NCBI RefSeq assembly: GCF_024655635.1
Contig: NZ_JANLGI010000002.1
Location: 62,001 to 126,000, forward strand
Length of the DNA: 64,000 nucleotides
Source of the DNA: Allobosea sp. 47.2.35
Lineage (GTDB): Bacteria > Pseudomonadota > Alphaproteobacteria > Rhizobiales > Beijerinckiaceae
Direction: 5' to 3'
In this document: piece by piece, positions 27,218-37,086 of the stretch
How positions within the stretch are numbered: the stretch's first letter is position 1
Layout of the letters: each line of letters starts with the position of its first letter
The notes under the pieces: generated by a model
The model's database searches: none
What the model saw: only the letters and a program-made list of their open reading frames with translations
Told to the model about the DNA's origin: nothing
Position numbers and translations under genes: made by a program

Positions 27218-27618
27218 CTGGCGGCGCGTCGGCGGAAGGTCTCTTACCGCACGCACTGCGGCATGCAATGCCGCTGCGTAGATGCGGGACCGTCATCCGA
27301 AAAAGGCGCCCTTCTCGTCACGCGGTCCCGTGTCTGCGGCGCACCGCTTCGCGCTGCACCGCGCACGGGATGACAGCGCGGGTTGGCCGAGCTGGTTCGC
27401 AATGACGGCTGGGGCGCCCGACCGCTCGATTGCGCCGAGTCATGGTAAGAATCGCTTTAGCTTAAGCGTTTCTGGCTTCACTTACGATTCACCCAAAGGG
27501 GTAAATCCCTGATTCATCCTGATATTTAAACTCGTTTTCATCCGCTCCAGCTTATGGTGTTTTTCAGAAGCGGACCGGGAGACAAATCCTGGCCGACACA
27601 CAACAGGCGGGATATACC
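27218..27618. other. 401-bp gene-free region: repeat copy 2 and the ldtR upstream region
   Basis: The left part (27253-27380) is the second copy of the dispersed repeat. The right part (about 27440-27618) is clearly more AT-rich than the surroundings and probably holds the ldtR promoter. I could not pick a convincing -35/-10 pair or operator there. Confidence 0.6.
27253..27380 (+). repeat. Dispersed intergenic repeat, copy 2
   Basis: It matches the reverse complement of 23861-23990. Only the inner part of the hairpin is kept (GCGGCAT-GCA-ATGCCGC at 27258-27274); the outer arm on the left has decayed. The match ends at GGGATGACAGCGCG. Confidence 0.85.
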
Positions 27619-28131
27619 ATGAAAGCGAGCGTCAAGACTTCGGATGTTGCCAAGGCGAGCGATGCCGACCTCAACGTGAAGCCTCTTTATCTTGAGTCCC
27701 TCACGCTGGTGGAGCGTCTGCATCGCCGTCTGCTCGACGTCATCAAGGATGAGTTCGAGCGCCGCGGCCGGGACGACGTCAACAGCGTGCAGGCCCTGCT
27801 GCTCTACAATATCGGCGATGCCGAGCTGTCGGCCAGCGAGCTGCGGACCCGTGGCTACTACCTCGGCTCGAACGTGTCCTACAACGTCAAGAAGCTGGTC
27901 GAGCTCGGCTATCTCCACCATGCCCGGTCGCGCATCGACCGCCGCTCGGTGCGCATCAGCCTGACGGACAAGGGCGCTGCGGTGCACGATATCGTGAAGG
28001 GCGTCTACGACAAGCACGTCCGCACGGTCGAGCAGATCGGCGGCATCGCGGCCGACGACTTCGAGCGGATGAACAACGCCCTGCTGCGCCTGGAGCGCTT
28101 CTGGACCGACCAGATCCGCTACAAGCTCTGA
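27619..28131 (+). CDS. ldtR: MarR/winged-helix regulator LdtR
   Basis: The 170-residue protein has a winged-helix core at about 45-130 (SVQALLLYNIGDAELSASEL, GYYLGSNVSYNVKKLVELGY, RSRIDRRSVRISLTDKG) and flanking dimerisation helices. This agrees with LdtR of Hyphomicrobiales, which in Liberibacter and Sinorhizobium activates an L,D-transpeptidase gene and osmotic tolerance. An L,D-transpeptidase follows 290 bp downstream on the same strand, as expected. Naming rests on sequence character and context. Confidence 0.85.
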   Translation: MKASVKTSDVAKASDADLNVKPLYLESLTLVERLHRRLLDVIKDEFERRGRDDVNSVQALLLYNIGDAELSASELRTRGYYLGSNVSYNVKKLVELGYLHHARSRIDRRSVRISLTDKGAAVHDIVKGVYDKHVRTVEQIGGIAADDFERMNNALLRLERFWTDQIRYKL

Positions 28132-28423
28132 GATATCAGTCGCTTTTCGGCGACAGCCTGCCTATCCGCCTGCCATGACGCGGCCGGGACATCGTCTTGG
28201 TCGCGCTGGCGCGTTTAAGGCAACTGTGGTTTTGCTGCCATGCACGCAGCAAAAGCGGGCCATGCCCTAAATTCGCCTCTGTCATCACGCCTCGTTAACT
28301 GTGCTAGGACACCGTCGGCGGCAGTGAACCTGTCCGTCGCGCCAGTGCATCGCCAGCGTCGCCCGTTCCGGCGACGTTTTTGTGTGGTCTGCACGCATGC
28401 GTGAAGTCTTGAAGAGGGAAGAG

Positions 28424-29668
28424 ATGTCGCATTTGAGCCTGACCCGCCGCGAAACCGTGTTGGCCCTGCTGTCGGGCGCTGCCACGGCCGCCGCCGCACC
28501 GGCGCTCGCCCAGCAGGCCGAATGGCGCCAGAGCTACGATGCCGGCGCGCGCAACGCCGTGCTGCGCTCCTCGACGCCGATGCTGTCGCCCGAGGCCCTG
28601 CAGGCGACCGAGCAGGCGATCGTGGCCTATCGCGATCTCGCCGCGCGCGGCGGCTGGCCGCAGGTTCAGTTGCCCGACCGGATGAGCGTCGGCGCCAAGG
28701 GGCAGGGCGTGGTGGCGCTGCGCCGCCGCCTGATCGTCACCGGCGATCTCGATGCCGCAGCCGGCGACAGCAACATCTATGATTCCTATGTCGAGGCCGG
28801 CGTGCGCCGCTTCCAGTCGCGTGTCGGCCTATCGACCACGGGCTCGATCAACCGCGCCACCGTCGCCGCCCTCAACGTGCCGATCGATCGCCGCATCCGC
28901 CAGCTCGAGACCAATGTCGTCCGGCTGCGTAGCTGGTCCGGCAATCTCGGCGGCCGCTATGTCGTCGCCAATATCCCGGCCGCGATGGTCGAGACCGTCG
29001 AGAACGGTCATGTCGCGACGCGCCACGCGGCCGGTGTCGGCAAGATCGACCGTCAGTCGCCGCTGCTTCAGACCAAGATTCCCGAAGTCAATTTCAACCC
29101 GACCTGGACGGTTCCGGCCTCGATCATCCGCAAGGATCTGATCCCGACCATGCGCAAGCAGCCGAACTACCTGACGGAGAACAAGATCCGCATCATCTCG
29201 CCGAATGGCGGCGAGATCGCGCCTGCCAGCGTCAACTGGAACTCCGACGAGGCGACGCGCTACACCTTCCGGCAGGACCCGGGCGGCGAGTTCAACTCGC
29301 TCGGCTTCGTGCGCATCAACATTCCGAGCCCGCACGGCGTCTACATGCATGACACGCCGTCGAAGGGCATCTTCGGCGACGATTACCGCTTCGTCTCTTC
29401 TGGCTGCATGCGCGTTCAGAACGTGCGCGACTATGTCGCCTGGCTCCTGAAGAACACGCCCGGTTGGGATCGCGCCAAGATCGACGAGACCATCCAGTCC
29501 GGTCAGCGCGTCAATGCCCGCATCGCCGACCCGGTGGCGTGCTACTGGGTCTATGTCACCGCCTGGGCCACGCCCGATGGCGGCGTTCAGTTCCGCGACG
29601 ACATCTACAACAAGGACGGCCTCGGACCGGCGCCGGTCGCTGCGCTGCAGGGCGACCAGGACATTTGA
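28424..29668 (+). CDS. ldtP: L,D-transpeptidase (YcbB/LdtP type)
   Basis: The 414-residue periplasmic enzyme makes 3-3 cross-links or anchors in peptidoglycan. The N terminus is a signal peptide (RRETVLALLSGAATAAAAPA). A peptidoglycan-binding helix domain follows (about 85-145), then a YkuD catalytic domain with YMHDTPSKGIF and SSGCMRVQNV, the Cys being the nucleophile. ATG 28424 has GAGGG upstream and places the signal peptide correctly. It is the probable LdtR target. A strong terminator follows. Confidence 0.92.
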   Translation: MSHLSLTRRETVLALLSGAATAAAAPALAQQAEWRQSYDAGARNAVLRSSTPMLSPEALQATEQAIVAYRDLAARGGWPQVQLPDRMSVGAKGQGVVALRRRLIVTGDLDAAAGDSNIYDSYVEAGVRRFQSRVGLSTTGSINRATVAALNVPIDRRIRQLETNVVRLRSWSGNLGGRYVVANIPAAMVETVENGHVATRHAAGVGKIDRQSPLLQTKIPEVNFNPTWTVPASIIRKDLIPTMRKQPNYLTENKIRIISPNGGEIAPASVNWNSDEATRYTFRQDPGGEFNSLGFVRINIPSPHGVYMHDTPSKGIFGDDYRFVSSGCMRVQNVRDYVAWLLKNTPGWDRAKIDETIQSGQRVNARIADPVACYWVYVTAWATPDGGVQFRDDIYNKDGLGPAPVAALQGDQDI

Positions 29669-29696
29669 CGCTTCGGCTTTGCTTGCTTCCTTGTCG

Positions 29697-29724
29697 AACC
29701 CGCCGGGAAACCGGCGGGTTTTTC
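29697..29724 (+). terminator. Rho-independent terminator after ldtP
   Basis: AACCCGCCGG (29697-29706) and CCGGCGGGTT (29711-29720) form a perfect 10-bp stem with a GAAA tetraloop, followed by TTTC. Confidence 0.93.
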
Positions 29725-29744
29725 TTTGACGAGCCTCGCAGGGC

Positions 29745-30128
29745 TTAGCGCACGGTGACTGTGACACATCCCGAAAGGGTGATGCCCGGCACTTTCGGCG
29801 TGGTGTTGTTGGTGCAGAAGGTATCGCTGCCCTGGAAACCCTTGTTGGGCGTGTAGATAAGTCCGCTCTTTGTCACCGCGATCTTTCCCGAGGCAGGTGC
29901 TCGGGTGATGGTGACCTGGGTCGCGGGAATCCGCGTCTTGGCGGCCTCGTTGATGACGCCCTGGAAGCTCATGCGGCATGTCTTGTCCGCTGCGGTCATC
30001 TCGAACTGTCCGGCTCCATTGCCGGTTCCCCAACCCCTGCCATTGCTTCCGGTACAGGCCGCCTGGGCGCCTGAGAGCATCGAATAACCGGTGATGGCAA
30101 AGGTGATCATGGTGATTAGAACACGCAT
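29745..30128 (-). CDS. Small secreted Ig-like-fold protein of unknown function
   Basis: The 127-residue protein has a signal peptide ending at GAQA near residue 23. The mature part resembles bacterial Ig-like/cadherin-like repeats (PASGKIAVTKSGLIYTPNKG, then FQGSDTF). It has four Cys (ACTGS, KTCRM, TFCTN, SGCVT), suggesting two disulfides. The promoter side opens into a gene-free region. I do not recognise a specific family. Confidence 0.7.
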   Translation of the reverse strand: MRVLITMITFAITGYSMLSGAQAACTGSNGRGWGTGNGAGQFEMTAADKTCRMSFQGVINEAAKTRIPATQVTITRAPASGKIAVTKSGLIYTPNKGFQGSDTFCTNNTTPKVPGITLSGCVTVTVR

Positions 30129-30549
30129 GCCTTCCTCTCCTGCCGCTATTGCACGACCTACCTTCGGTCATAGAGTGAGCAACGGCAAGCGTTTCGTGGT
30201 CAAGCGAGATTATGACGTGACATCAAGTTCGGCGGCGAGTGCATCTCGTCTGTTCGACAGACTGCCTGCATCTCCGGATGCTGTCGGTCCGGCGGCTTTA
30301 ACCGCAGGATTTGCCAACAAGATATGTAGCGGAGCGTTTGTAGCGATTCTAAACTGCGAACGGGGTGATCAGTGAGCTCTCGGCGAAGCGGTTCTCTCGC
30401 CTTGCGGGCTCGGCGATGAAGGGGCGGTGATCGGCTTTGCCCCAGAGCCGCCCAACGAGCCTTGCGATGGCTCCGCGACCAGACTCGCGGAGCTGTGTCG
30501 CGCGTTGCGACACCGTCGGTCAGCATATGCCGGGCCGGGGGTGAAGTGT
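30129..30549. other. 421-bp stretch without a recognisable gene
   Basis: Open frames here are short or rich in Arg/Ser/Pro without a ribosome site and look non-coding. The left part (30170-30360) is relatively AT-rich and probably carries the promoter of the minus-strand secreted protein gene. I see no repeat, tRNA or hairpin with a T tract. Confidence 0.5.
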
Positions 30550-30906
30550 TCAGCGCGCCGTCAGCCAGGACGGCGGGACATAGCCGACGCAGCGCGCTTC
30601 TCCGCGCCCCGGATTGAGGATCTCGAAAGCCGGAACGGGGCAGTTGTTCCCGGGCGCCGGATTGTTGAGGCGAGATACGTTGGTGTAACCGTCCGGGGAC
30701 CAGCGATAGACGCTCGTGGAGCCGCCGGGGTAGTACTGCCTAGTCACAGTCCAGGTCTCGTTTGCTGCTGCGTCCTGGCTCAGCAACGGCATCGACAGCA
30801 CGAAGACGCTCGCGCCGCCAAGGAAAACCTTCTTGAGCTGTTTGGAGATCGGCAGAGCTGAATCTGGAACAGGACTGGCGTGCTGTTTTGGGGCGTTCTG
30901 TGTCAT
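30550..30906 (-). CDS. Small hypothetical exported protein
   Basis: The 118-residue protein has a polar head, a hydrophobic signal-like segment (KVFLGGASVFVLSMPLLSQ, about 26-44) and a Tyr/Pro/Asn-rich mature part (TVTRQYYPGGSTSVYRWSPD). Two Cys (NNCPVP and EARCVGY) could form a disulfide. The start is uncertain: ATG 30906 has no clear ribosome site and an upstream ATG at 30972 is in frame. I do not recognise the family. Confidence 0.55.
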   Translation of the reverse strand: MTQNAPKQHASPVPDSALPISKQLKKVFLGGASVFVLSMPLLSQDAAANETWTVTRQYYPGGSTSVYRWSPDGYTNVSRLNNPAPGNNCPVPAFEILNPGRGEARCVGYVPPSWLTAR

Positions 30907-31032
30907 TGAGAGGCATCCAGTGTTACGCTGATGCCTCTCGCAGCAAGCCGCAAGCCATAATTTGTTAACCAATGCGCTTGCGCAGATTTTGGCGAATGCA
31001 CGCCAGCCGATTCCGAGCGAGAAGTCCGCGGA

Positions 31033-32244
31033 TCAGCTCTTCCGGCCAGCGAGCGGCCGCAACCACGCCAGAGCTGCCGCAGTCGCCATGAGCGCGAGCA
31101 GCCAGGTCGTGCCGCGAAAAAGCCCGGGATAGCCATGGCTCGCGATCAGGGGCGTGCTGGCCAAGGGTGAGCAGAACTGGCCGATGAAGATCGACGCGGT
31201 GAGGATGCCTCCGGCCAGGCCCCGCGAGCGCCCCGGCGCCAGATCGAGGGCGACGGCGACGAAGCTCGGCGAAACCAGCGCATAGCCGGCCCCGATCACC
31301 AGCGCCGCCGCTAACAGGAGCGGAAGCGGTGTCGGGCCCGACAGGAGCAGAAAGCCCAGCGCCATCGCGCCATAGCCGGCAGCGAAGACGCCCGCATAGC
31401 CGATTCTGCGCTGGACACGCCGGTAGAGCAGGGCGGAGCAGCCACCGGAGACCATCAACACGCCGAGGACGCTTCCGGTCATGACAGCGCTCTCGTAACC
31501 GCGTGCCTCCAGGAAGAACGAGATCTGCGTCGGCATCAGGAAGAAGATCATGTTCGTCGCGCCCTGAAGCAGGACCAGCAGGGCGAGCAGGCCGCGCCAG
31601 GACGGATGACCGTCGCTGCCGCTCGCAGGCGCGGTGCCCGCCACGGAACCGACACGCGGCGGCTCGACGATGGCGAGCCACATCAGCGGCAGGAACAGGG
31701 CGGCGAGCCCGTAGATCGCGAAGGGCAGGCGCGGCGAGAGGGTAGCAGCCCAGCCGGCGAGCGAAATGAAGACGAGGCCGCCGAAGTTCCGCGCCGAGAT
31801 CTGCAGGCCGGTCAAAGCATTGCGATCGTCACCGGTGAAATAGTCGCCGATCAGCGCGGTTTGCGCCGTGATGATCAGGGCAACGGCGACGCCGAGCGCG
31901 AGGCGGCTGGCGAAGATCGCGGGCAGGGCGGGCAGGACGAGCCCGGCGCAGCCCGCGACCACGAACAGCATGACCCCGACGAGCAGCATCACGCGTCGGC
32001 CGAGACGGTCGGCGGCCATACCTGCGAGAGGTGCGAACAGGGCGACGCTCAGCGACGGCGCCGGCACCAGCAGCCGCGTTAGCAACGCGGCGTTCGGATC
32101 GTCGGCGAACAGGCGCTCGATGCCCGGAAGCGCCGGGCTGATCGTCGCGTTCGCCATCGTGGTGAGCGATGCCGCCAGCAGGAGCGCGATGGCGCGTGGC
32201 TCCTGCCAGATCGGCCTTTCCCGTGTTTCAGCAATGCTTTCCAT
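31033..32244 (-). CDS. MFS transporter, drug-efflux-like
   Basis: The 403-residue protein has about 12 transmembrane segments with the MFS motif A variant GMAADRLGRRVMLLVG between helices 2 and 3. ATG 32244 has AGAGGA 7 nt upstream. It is divergent from a MerR regulator, with a MerR-type promoter in the 68-bp gap. The arrangement suggests an inducible exporter of a toxic compound. The substrate is unknown. Confidence 0.9.
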   Translation of the reverse strand: MESIAETRERPIWQEPRAIALLLAASLTTMANATISPALPGIERLFADDPNAALLTRLLVPAPSLSVALFAPLAGMAADRLGRRVMLLVGVMLFVVAGCAGLVLPALPAIFASRLALGVAVALIITAQTALIGDYFTGDDRNALTGLQISARNFGGLVFISLAGWAATLSPRLPFAIYGLAALFLPLMWLAIVEPPRVGSVAGTAPASGSDGHPSWRGLLALLVLLQGATNMIFFLMPTQISFFLEARGYESAVMTGSVLGVLMVSGGCSALLYRRVQRRIGYAGVFAAGYGAMALGFLLLSGPTPLPLLLAAALVIGAGYALVSPSFVAVALDLAPGRSRGLAGGILTASIFIGQFCSPLASTPLIASHGYPGLFRGTTWLLALMATAAALAWLRPLAGRKS

Positions 32245-32279
32245 GATTATTCCTCTTGCCGATTTCATCCGTTCGGTAG

Positions 32280-32310
32280 AGCCTACGAATTCAAGCCGAC
32301 TTGAGGTCAA
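32280..32310 (-). promoter_or_regulatory. MerR-type promoter/operator for the MFS gene
   Basis: Read on the minus strand: -35 TTGACC (32310-32305), a 19-bp spacer (32304-32286) and -10 TAGGCT (32285-32280). The spacer contains the dyad CTCAAG-TCGG-CTTGAA. An over-long 19-bp spacer with an internal dyad is the hallmark of MerR-family controlled promoters. The dyad resembles a SoxR box, but the regulator lacks the SoxR cysteine cluster. Confidence 0.75.
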
Positions 32311-32312
32311 GC

Positions 32313-32765
32313 ATGCTTCTTCTGGATATCGGGGAGGTCGCCGAACGCTCGGGCGTCCCGGCCTCGACCCTGCGCTATTACGAGGAGATCGGCCTTATCC
32401 GCTCGGAAGCGCGGCGCGGCTTGCGCCGGCAATACGATCCCGATGTCCTGCTCAAGCTGTCGCTGATCGGGCTCGGCAAGACCGCCGGCTTCTCGCTGGA
32501 CGAGATCGCCGCGATGTTCGGCGCGGACGGGCAGCCGAACATTCCGCGCGAGCAGTTGCGGGTTCGGGCCGATGAATTGCAGCGCCAGATGATCGGCTTG
32601 CGGACGCTGCGCGACGCGCTCCGCCATGTCGCCGATTGCCGGGCGCCGACTCACCTGGAATGTCCGACGTTCCGGGCGCTGTTGCGCACGGCTTCGCGCC
32701 GACCACTCGCCTACACGGCGTCACGCCCGGACAAGGAGAAGAAATTGCTGTCGAAGCGGCGATAA
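32313..32765 (+). CDS. MerR-family transcriptional regulator
   Basis: The 150-residue protein has the MerR winged helix at residues 3-70 (IGEVAERSGVPASTLRYYEE), a coiled-coil dimer helix near 80-110, and a short C-terminal region with DCRAPTHLEC. The two Cys eight residues apart could sense a metal or thiol-reactive compound. It is not SoxR, since there is no CxxCxC cluster. ATG 32313 has GAGG 7 nt upstream. It probably controls the divergent MFS gene and itself. Confidence 0.9.
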   Translation: MLLLDIGEVAERSGVPASTLRYYEEIGLIRSEARRGLRRQYDPDVLLKLSLIGLGKTAGFSLDEIAAMFGADGQPNIPREQLRVRADELQRQMIGLRTLRDALRHVADCRAPTHLECPTFRALLRTASRRPLAYTASRPDKEKKLLSKRR

Positions 32766-32898
32766 TCGGACAATTGGCGACTGCGGCGATGCAGCTTTTC
32801 CCGCGCGCGATCTATCGCTTGGACAGCCCCCCGCCACATGATAGGGGAGCCGCGACGAAGCCGGGCGCCCACCGGCCGTTGAACTTCAGGAGCCGGAC

Positions 32899-34197
32899 AT
32901 GACCGACGCCGCGCTGAACAAGCACCTCTCGAACTCCTTCTTCGGCGCTTCGCTGCATGATGCCGATCCCGAGATCGCCCGCGCGATCGACCTGGAGCTC
33001 GGTCGCCAGCGCGACGAGATCGAGCTGATCGCCTCCGAGAACATCGTCTCCCGCGCAGTGCTCGAGGCGCAGGGCTCGGTGATGACCAACAAATATGCCG
33101 AGGGTTATCCGGGCCGGCGCTACTATGGCGGTTGCCAGTTCGTCGACATCGCCGAGAAGCTCGCGATCGAGCGCGCCACCCGGCTCTTCGGCTGCACCTA
33201 TGCCAACGTCCAGCCGAACTCCGGCTCGCAGGCCAACCAGGGCGTCTTCATGGCTCTGATGCAGCCCGGTGACACCTTCATGGGCCTCGATCTCGCCGCC
33301 GGCGGGCACCTGACCCATGGCGCGCCGGTCAACCAGTCCGGCAAGTGGTTCAACGTCGTCTCCTATGGCGTCTGCGTCGTCGACCAGATGATCGACTATG
33401 ACGCGATGGAGCGCCTCGCCGTCGAGCACAAGCCGAAGGTCATCGTCGCCGGTGGCTCGGCCTATGCCCGTCACTGGGATTTCGCCCGCTTCCGCGAGAT
33501 CGCCGACAAGGTCGGCGCCTATTTCATGGTCGACATCGCCCATTTCGCCGGGCTCGTCGCCGGTGGCGCGCATCCCTCGCCGTTCCCGCATGCCCATGTC
33601 GTCACCACCACGACGCACAAAACCCTGCGCGGCCCGCGCGGCGGCATGATCCTGACCAATGACGAGGCGATCGCGAAGAAGGTCAATTCGGCGATCTTCC
33701 CGGGCATTCAGGGCGGCCCGCTGATGCACGTCATCGCGGCCAAGGCGGTCTCGTTCCACGAGGCGCTGCAGCCGGAGTTCAAGACCTACGCGCACGCCGT
33801 CGTCGCCAACGCCAAGGCGCTGGCCGAGACGCTGAAGTCGAAGGGCTTCGATCTCGTCACCGGAGGCACCGACAACCACCTGATGCTGGTCGACCTGCGC
33901 TCCAAGAAGCTGACCGGCAAGGCGGCCGAGGCCGCGCTTGGCCGCGCCCATATCACCTGCAACAAGAACGGCATTCCCTTCGACCCCGAGAAGCCGATGA
34001 CGACCTCGGGCATCCGCCTCGGCACGCCTGCCGCGACCTCGCGCGGCTTCGGCATCGCCGAGTTCAAGCAGGTCGGTGAATTGATCGCCGAGGTGCTGGA
34101 CGGTCTCGCCGCTCATGGCGAGGAGGGCAACACCGCCATCGAGCAGGCGGTCACCGCCAAGGTCAAGGCGCTCACCGCGCGCTTCCCGATCTATTGA
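32899..34197 (+). CDS. glyA: Serine hydroxymethyltransferase
   Basis: The 432-residue PLP enzyme interconverts serine and glycine with tetrahydrofolate. The PLP lysine is Lys241 in the TTTHKT motif. [34 protein letters not shown] and [13 protein letters not shown] are all intact. The last residues ([10 protein letters not shown]) are normal. AGGAG precedes the ATG. It opens the glyA-nrdR-rib run. Confidence 0.98.
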   Translation: MTDAALNKHLSNSFFGASLHDADPEIARAIDLELGRQRDEIELIASENIVSRAVLEAQGSVMTNKYAEGYPGRRYYGGCQFVDIAEKLAIERATRLFGCTYANVQPNSGSQANQGVFMALMQPGDTFMGLDLAAGGHLTHGAPVNQSGKWFNVVSYGVCVVDQMIDYDAMERLAVEHKPKVIVAGGSAYARHWDFARFREIADKVGAYFMVDIAHFAGLVAGGAHPSPFPHAHVVTTTTHKTLRGPRGGMILTNDEAIAKKVNSAIFPGIQGGPLMHVIAAKAVSFHEALQPEFKTYAHAVVANAKALAETLKSKGFDLVTGGTDNHLMLVDLRSKKLTGKAAEAALGRAHITCNKNGIPFDPEKPMTTSGIRLGTPAATSRGFGIAEFKQVGELIAEVLDGLAAHGEEGNTAIEQAVTAKVKALTARFPIY

Positions 34198-34238
34198 GGC
34201 ATCGTTGAAGGGGCTCTGAGAAAGGCTGGCGAACCGGA

Positions 34239-34733
34239 ATGCGCTGTCCCTATTGCAGCTCCCTCGACACGCAGGTGAAGGACTCCCGTCCCACCGACGA
34301 TCACGCCTCGATCCGCCGCCGCCGGGTCTGTCCCGATTGCGGCGGCCGCTTCACCACGTTCGAGCGCGTGCAATTGCGCGAGCTGACCGTCGTGAAGCGC
34401 TCGGGCCGGCGCACCCCTTTCGACCGCGACAAGCTGGAGACCTCGATCGCCCATGCCCTGCGCAAGCGCCCGGTCGCGCCGGAGCGGATCGAGCGCATGG
34501 TCAATGGCATCGTCCGCCAGCTCGAAAGTTCGGGTGAAGCGGAGATCCAGAGCTCGGCCATCGGCGAACTGGTGATGGAGGGGCTGAAGGGCCTCGACGA
34601 CGTCGCCTATGTCCGCTTCGCCTCGGTCTACAAGAACTTCCGCGAGGCCAAGGATTTCGAGGAATTGCTCGGCCAGCTCGGCACGATCGAGGAGGAGGGC
34701 GTCTCCGCCCCGCCGCGCCGCGTCGATGACTGA
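34239..34733 (+). CDS. nrdR: Transcriptional repressor NrdR
   Basis: The 164-residue regulator of ribonucleotide reductase genes has an N-terminal zinc ribbon ([18 protein letters not shown], with Cys3 and Cys6; VCPDCGGRF near 30) and an ATP-cone ([20 protein letters not shown]). Zinc and nucleotide sites are complete. Its stop overlaps the ribD ATG by 8 bp, the usual glyA-nrdR-rib arrangement of alphaproteobacteria. Confidence 0.97.
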   Translation: MRCPYCSSLDTQVKDSRPTDDHASIRRRRVCPDCGGRFTTFERVQLRELTVVKRSGRRTPFDRDKLETSIAHALRKRPVAPERIERMVNGIVRQLESSGEAEIQSSAIGELVMEGLKGLDDVAYVRFASVYKNFREAKDFEELLGQLGTIEEEGVSAPPRRVDD

Positions 34734-35895
34734 TCTCAAGCCGCTTTCGGGCAGCGAAAGCGCGTCCGAACGAAAGCGGGAGACGGACCGCCTCTTCATG
34801 CGCCAGGCGTTGGCCTATGGCGCGCGCGGGCTCGGCACGACCGCGACCAATCCCTCCGTCGGCGCGATCGTCACCCGGGACACGCCGGACGGCCCCGTGG
34901 TGGTCGCTCGGGGCCATACTCAGCCCGGCGGCCGCCCGCATGGCGAGGCGCATGCCTTCTCGCGCGCCGGCGCGGCCTCGATGGGCGGCACGCTCTATGT
35001 CACGCTCGAACCCTGCTCGCATCGCTCTGTGCGCGGCGGCATCCCCTGCGTCGAATACACGATCCTCTCGGGCGTGAAGCGCGTCGTCTCGGCGATGTCC
35101 GATCCGAACCCCTTCATCGCCGGGCTCGGCCATGCCTTGCTGCGTACCGCTGGCATCGAGGTCACGGTCGGCGTCCTGGAGGATGAGGCGCGGCAGACCC
35201 ATCGCGGCTATCTCACCCGCATCACGCAAGGCCGCCCGATGGTGACCTTCAAGATCGCCCGCACCGCCGATGGCTATGCCGGCGGGGCAGGAAGCGTGCC
35301 GCTCGCCGTATCGAGCCCGGTCGCCGGTGGCTGGGTCCATCTCCAGCGCGCGCATCATGATGTCATCATGCTGGGTATCGGCTCGGTGCTTTCCGACGAT
35401 CCGCAATTGACCGTGCGCCTGCCCGGCCTGGCGGATCGCTCGCCGATCCGCGTCATCCTCGACACGCATCTGCGTCTGCCGCTGGCGTCGAAGCTCGTTC
35501 GCACGGCCCATGAGGTTCCCGTCTGGGTGATCGCGGCCGAGACCGCGCCGATCGAGCCGGAACAGGCGCTGGTCGCGGCCGGCGTCGAGGTCATGCGGGT
35601 CTCGCTGGGACCGGACGGCCATCTCGATCTCCGCGAGGCGCTGACGCTGCTCGGCACGCGCGGCATCAACCGCGTCTTCTCGGAAGGCGGGCCTCGCATC
35701 GGCGAGAAGCTCGCGCTCGCCGGGCTGGCGGATGAGGTCATCGTCTCGACCTCCCCGAAAACGCTGGGGCAGCCCGGCGTCGTTGCCGTGCGTCCGGGGC
35801 TTGCCGCCCAGCTGGCCGACCCCGATCTATACGCCCTTGTCGAGGCCGGTCAGATCGGTCAGGACCGTTTCGAGCATTTCATGAGGAGAGGCTGA
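34726..35895 (+). CDS. ribD: Bifunctional riboflavin deaminase/reductase RibD
   Basis: The 389-residue enzyme carries out the second and third steps of riboflavin synthesis. The deaminase domain has [13 protein letters not shown] (zinc His, catalytic Glu) and [15 protein letters not shown] (zinc Cys pair). The reductase domain starts near residue 165 ([19 protein letters not shown]). Translation is coupled to nrdR (overlap) and to ribE (TGATG). Confidence 0.96.
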   Translation: MTDLKPLSGSESASERKRETDRLFMRQALAYGARGLGTTATNPSVGAIVTRDTPDGPVVVARGHTQPGGRPHGEAHAFSRAGAASMGGTLYVTLEPCSHRSVRGGIPCVEYTILSGVKRVVSAMSDPNPFIAGLGHALLRTAGIEVTVGVLEDEARQTHRGYLTRITQGRPMVTFKIARTADGYAGGAGSVPLAVSSPVAGGWVHLQRAHHDVIMLGIGSVLSDDPQLTVRLPGLADRSPIRVILDTHLRLPLASKLVRTAHEVPVWVIAAETAPIEPEQALVAAGVEVMRVSLGPDGHLDLREALTLLGTRGINRVFSEGGPRIGEKLALAGLADEVIVSTSPKTLGQPGVVAVRPGLAAQLADPDLYALVEAGQIGQDRFEHFMRRG

Positions 35896-36542
35896 TGTTC
35901 ACCGGCATCGTCACCGCCATCGGCGAGGTCGTGGAGGCCGAGCGCAAGGGGCCGAGCCTCAAGCGCCTCGCCATCGCCTGCCCCTATGAGGCGGAGGGTA
36001 TCGCCATCGGTGCCTCGATCGCCTGCGCCGGCGTCTGCCTGACCGTTACCGCTCTGCGCCCGCGCACCGATGGCGAGCCCGGCTGCGTCTTCCAGGTCGA
36101 GGCTGCCGCCGAGACGCTGGCGAAGACGAATGTCGGCTCGTGGGAGCCGGGCACGCGGATCAACCTGGAACGCTCGCTCAAGGTCGGCGAGGAGCTCGGC
36201 GGTCATCTCGTCACCGGCCATGTCGACGGCGTCGGCCGTATCCTCAAGATCGAGCCGATCGAGCCCGATCCGGACGAGCCCTGGGGCGCGACGGCGCGTT
36301 TCCATATCCGCGCGCCGCAGGGGCTGCCTCGGTTCATCGCGACCAAGGGCTCGATCTGCCTCGACGGCACCTCGCTTACCGTCAACTCGGTGGAGGGCGA
36401 TGTCTTCACCGTCCTGCTGATTCCGCACTCCTTCGCGGTCACCACCTGGGGGCAGCGGAGGGAGGGCGACCCCGTTCATGTCGAGGTCGATCTGATGGCA
36501 CGGTATGCCGCGCGGCTTGCGGAGGCGCGCCCGCAAGGGTAA
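35895..36542 (+). CDS. ribE: Riboflavin synthase alpha chain
   Basis: The 215-residue protein has two lumazine-binding repeats: [19 protein letters not shown], and the second starting [18 protein letters not shown] near 102. CAGVCLTV and [12 protein letters not shown] are the paired ligand loops. It dismutates two 6,7-dimethyl-8-ribityllumazine molecules to riboflavin. Its ATG overlaps the ribD stop. Confidence 0.97.
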   Translation: MFTGIVTAIGEVVEAERKGPSLKRLAIACPYEAEGIAIGASIACAGVCLTVTALRPRTDGEPGCVFQVEAAAETLAKTNVGSWEPGTRINLERSLKVGEELGGHLVTGHVDGVGRILKIEPIEPDPDEPWGATARFHIRAPQGLPRFIATKGSICLDGTSLTVNSVEGDVFTVLLIPHSFAVTTWGQRREGDPVHVEVDLMARYAARLAEARPQG

Positions 36543-36576
36543 CCAGCCCGATCACATTCCAAGAAGGACAAAAGAA

Positions 36577-37086
36577 ATGGCCGGACCCCGGCAGACCTCG
36601 GCCGACAAGGCCGCAACTCCTGCCGTCGAGATCGACGGCGCCCGCGTCCTCGTCGTCGAGGCGCGCTTCTATGACAACTACGCCGATGAATTGCTGGCGG
36701 GCGCGCTCGCGGTGCTGGAAGAAGCCGGTTGCCGCGTCGATGTCGTCACCGTTCCCGGTGCGCTCGAAATCCCGTCGGCGATCGTCATCGGCCTGCGCGC
36801 CGCCGACGAGGCTGTTGATCCCTATGAGGCGGTCGTCGCGCTCGGCACCGTCATCCGTGGCGAGACCGGCCATTACGACATCGTCGCCGGCGAGAGCTCG
36901 CGCGCGCTGATGGATCTCTCGGTCGCCTTCGCGCTGCCGCTCGGCAACGGCATCCTGACCGTCGAGAACGAGGCGCAGGCCTGGGCCCGTGCCAACCGCG
37001 AGGACATGAACAAGGGCGGCGGCGCTGCCGAGGCGGCGCTCGCCGTGCTGCGCTACAAGCGCTCCCTGGCGGAGCCGTCCCAATGA
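36577..37086 (+). CDS. ribH: 6,7-dimethyl-8-ribityllumazine synthase
   Basis: The 169-residue enzyme makes lumazine, the substrate of rib[49 protein letters not shown] (with catalytic His) and [13 protein letters not shown] are intact. ATG 36577 has AAGAAGGA upstream; an earlier in-frame start overlaps ribE and is unlikely. The stop overlaps nusB by 4 bp. Confidence 0.97.
   Translation: MAGPRQTSADKAATPAVEIDGARVLVVEARFYDNYADELLAGALAVLEEAGCRVDVVTVPGALEIPSAIVIGLRAADEAVDPYEAVVALGTVIRGETGHYDIVAGESSRALMDLSVAFALPLGNGILTVENEAQAWARANREDMNKGGGAAEAALAVLRYKRSLAEPSQ

Noticed and set aside
32313-32765. MerR-type gene as SoxR
   Set aside because: The operator resembles a SoxR box, but the protein lacks the CxxCxC iron-sulfur cluster motif.
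34198-34725. FMN riboswitch ahead of the riboflavin genes
   Set aside because: ribD overlaps nrdR directly; there is no leader space and no RFN-element motif.
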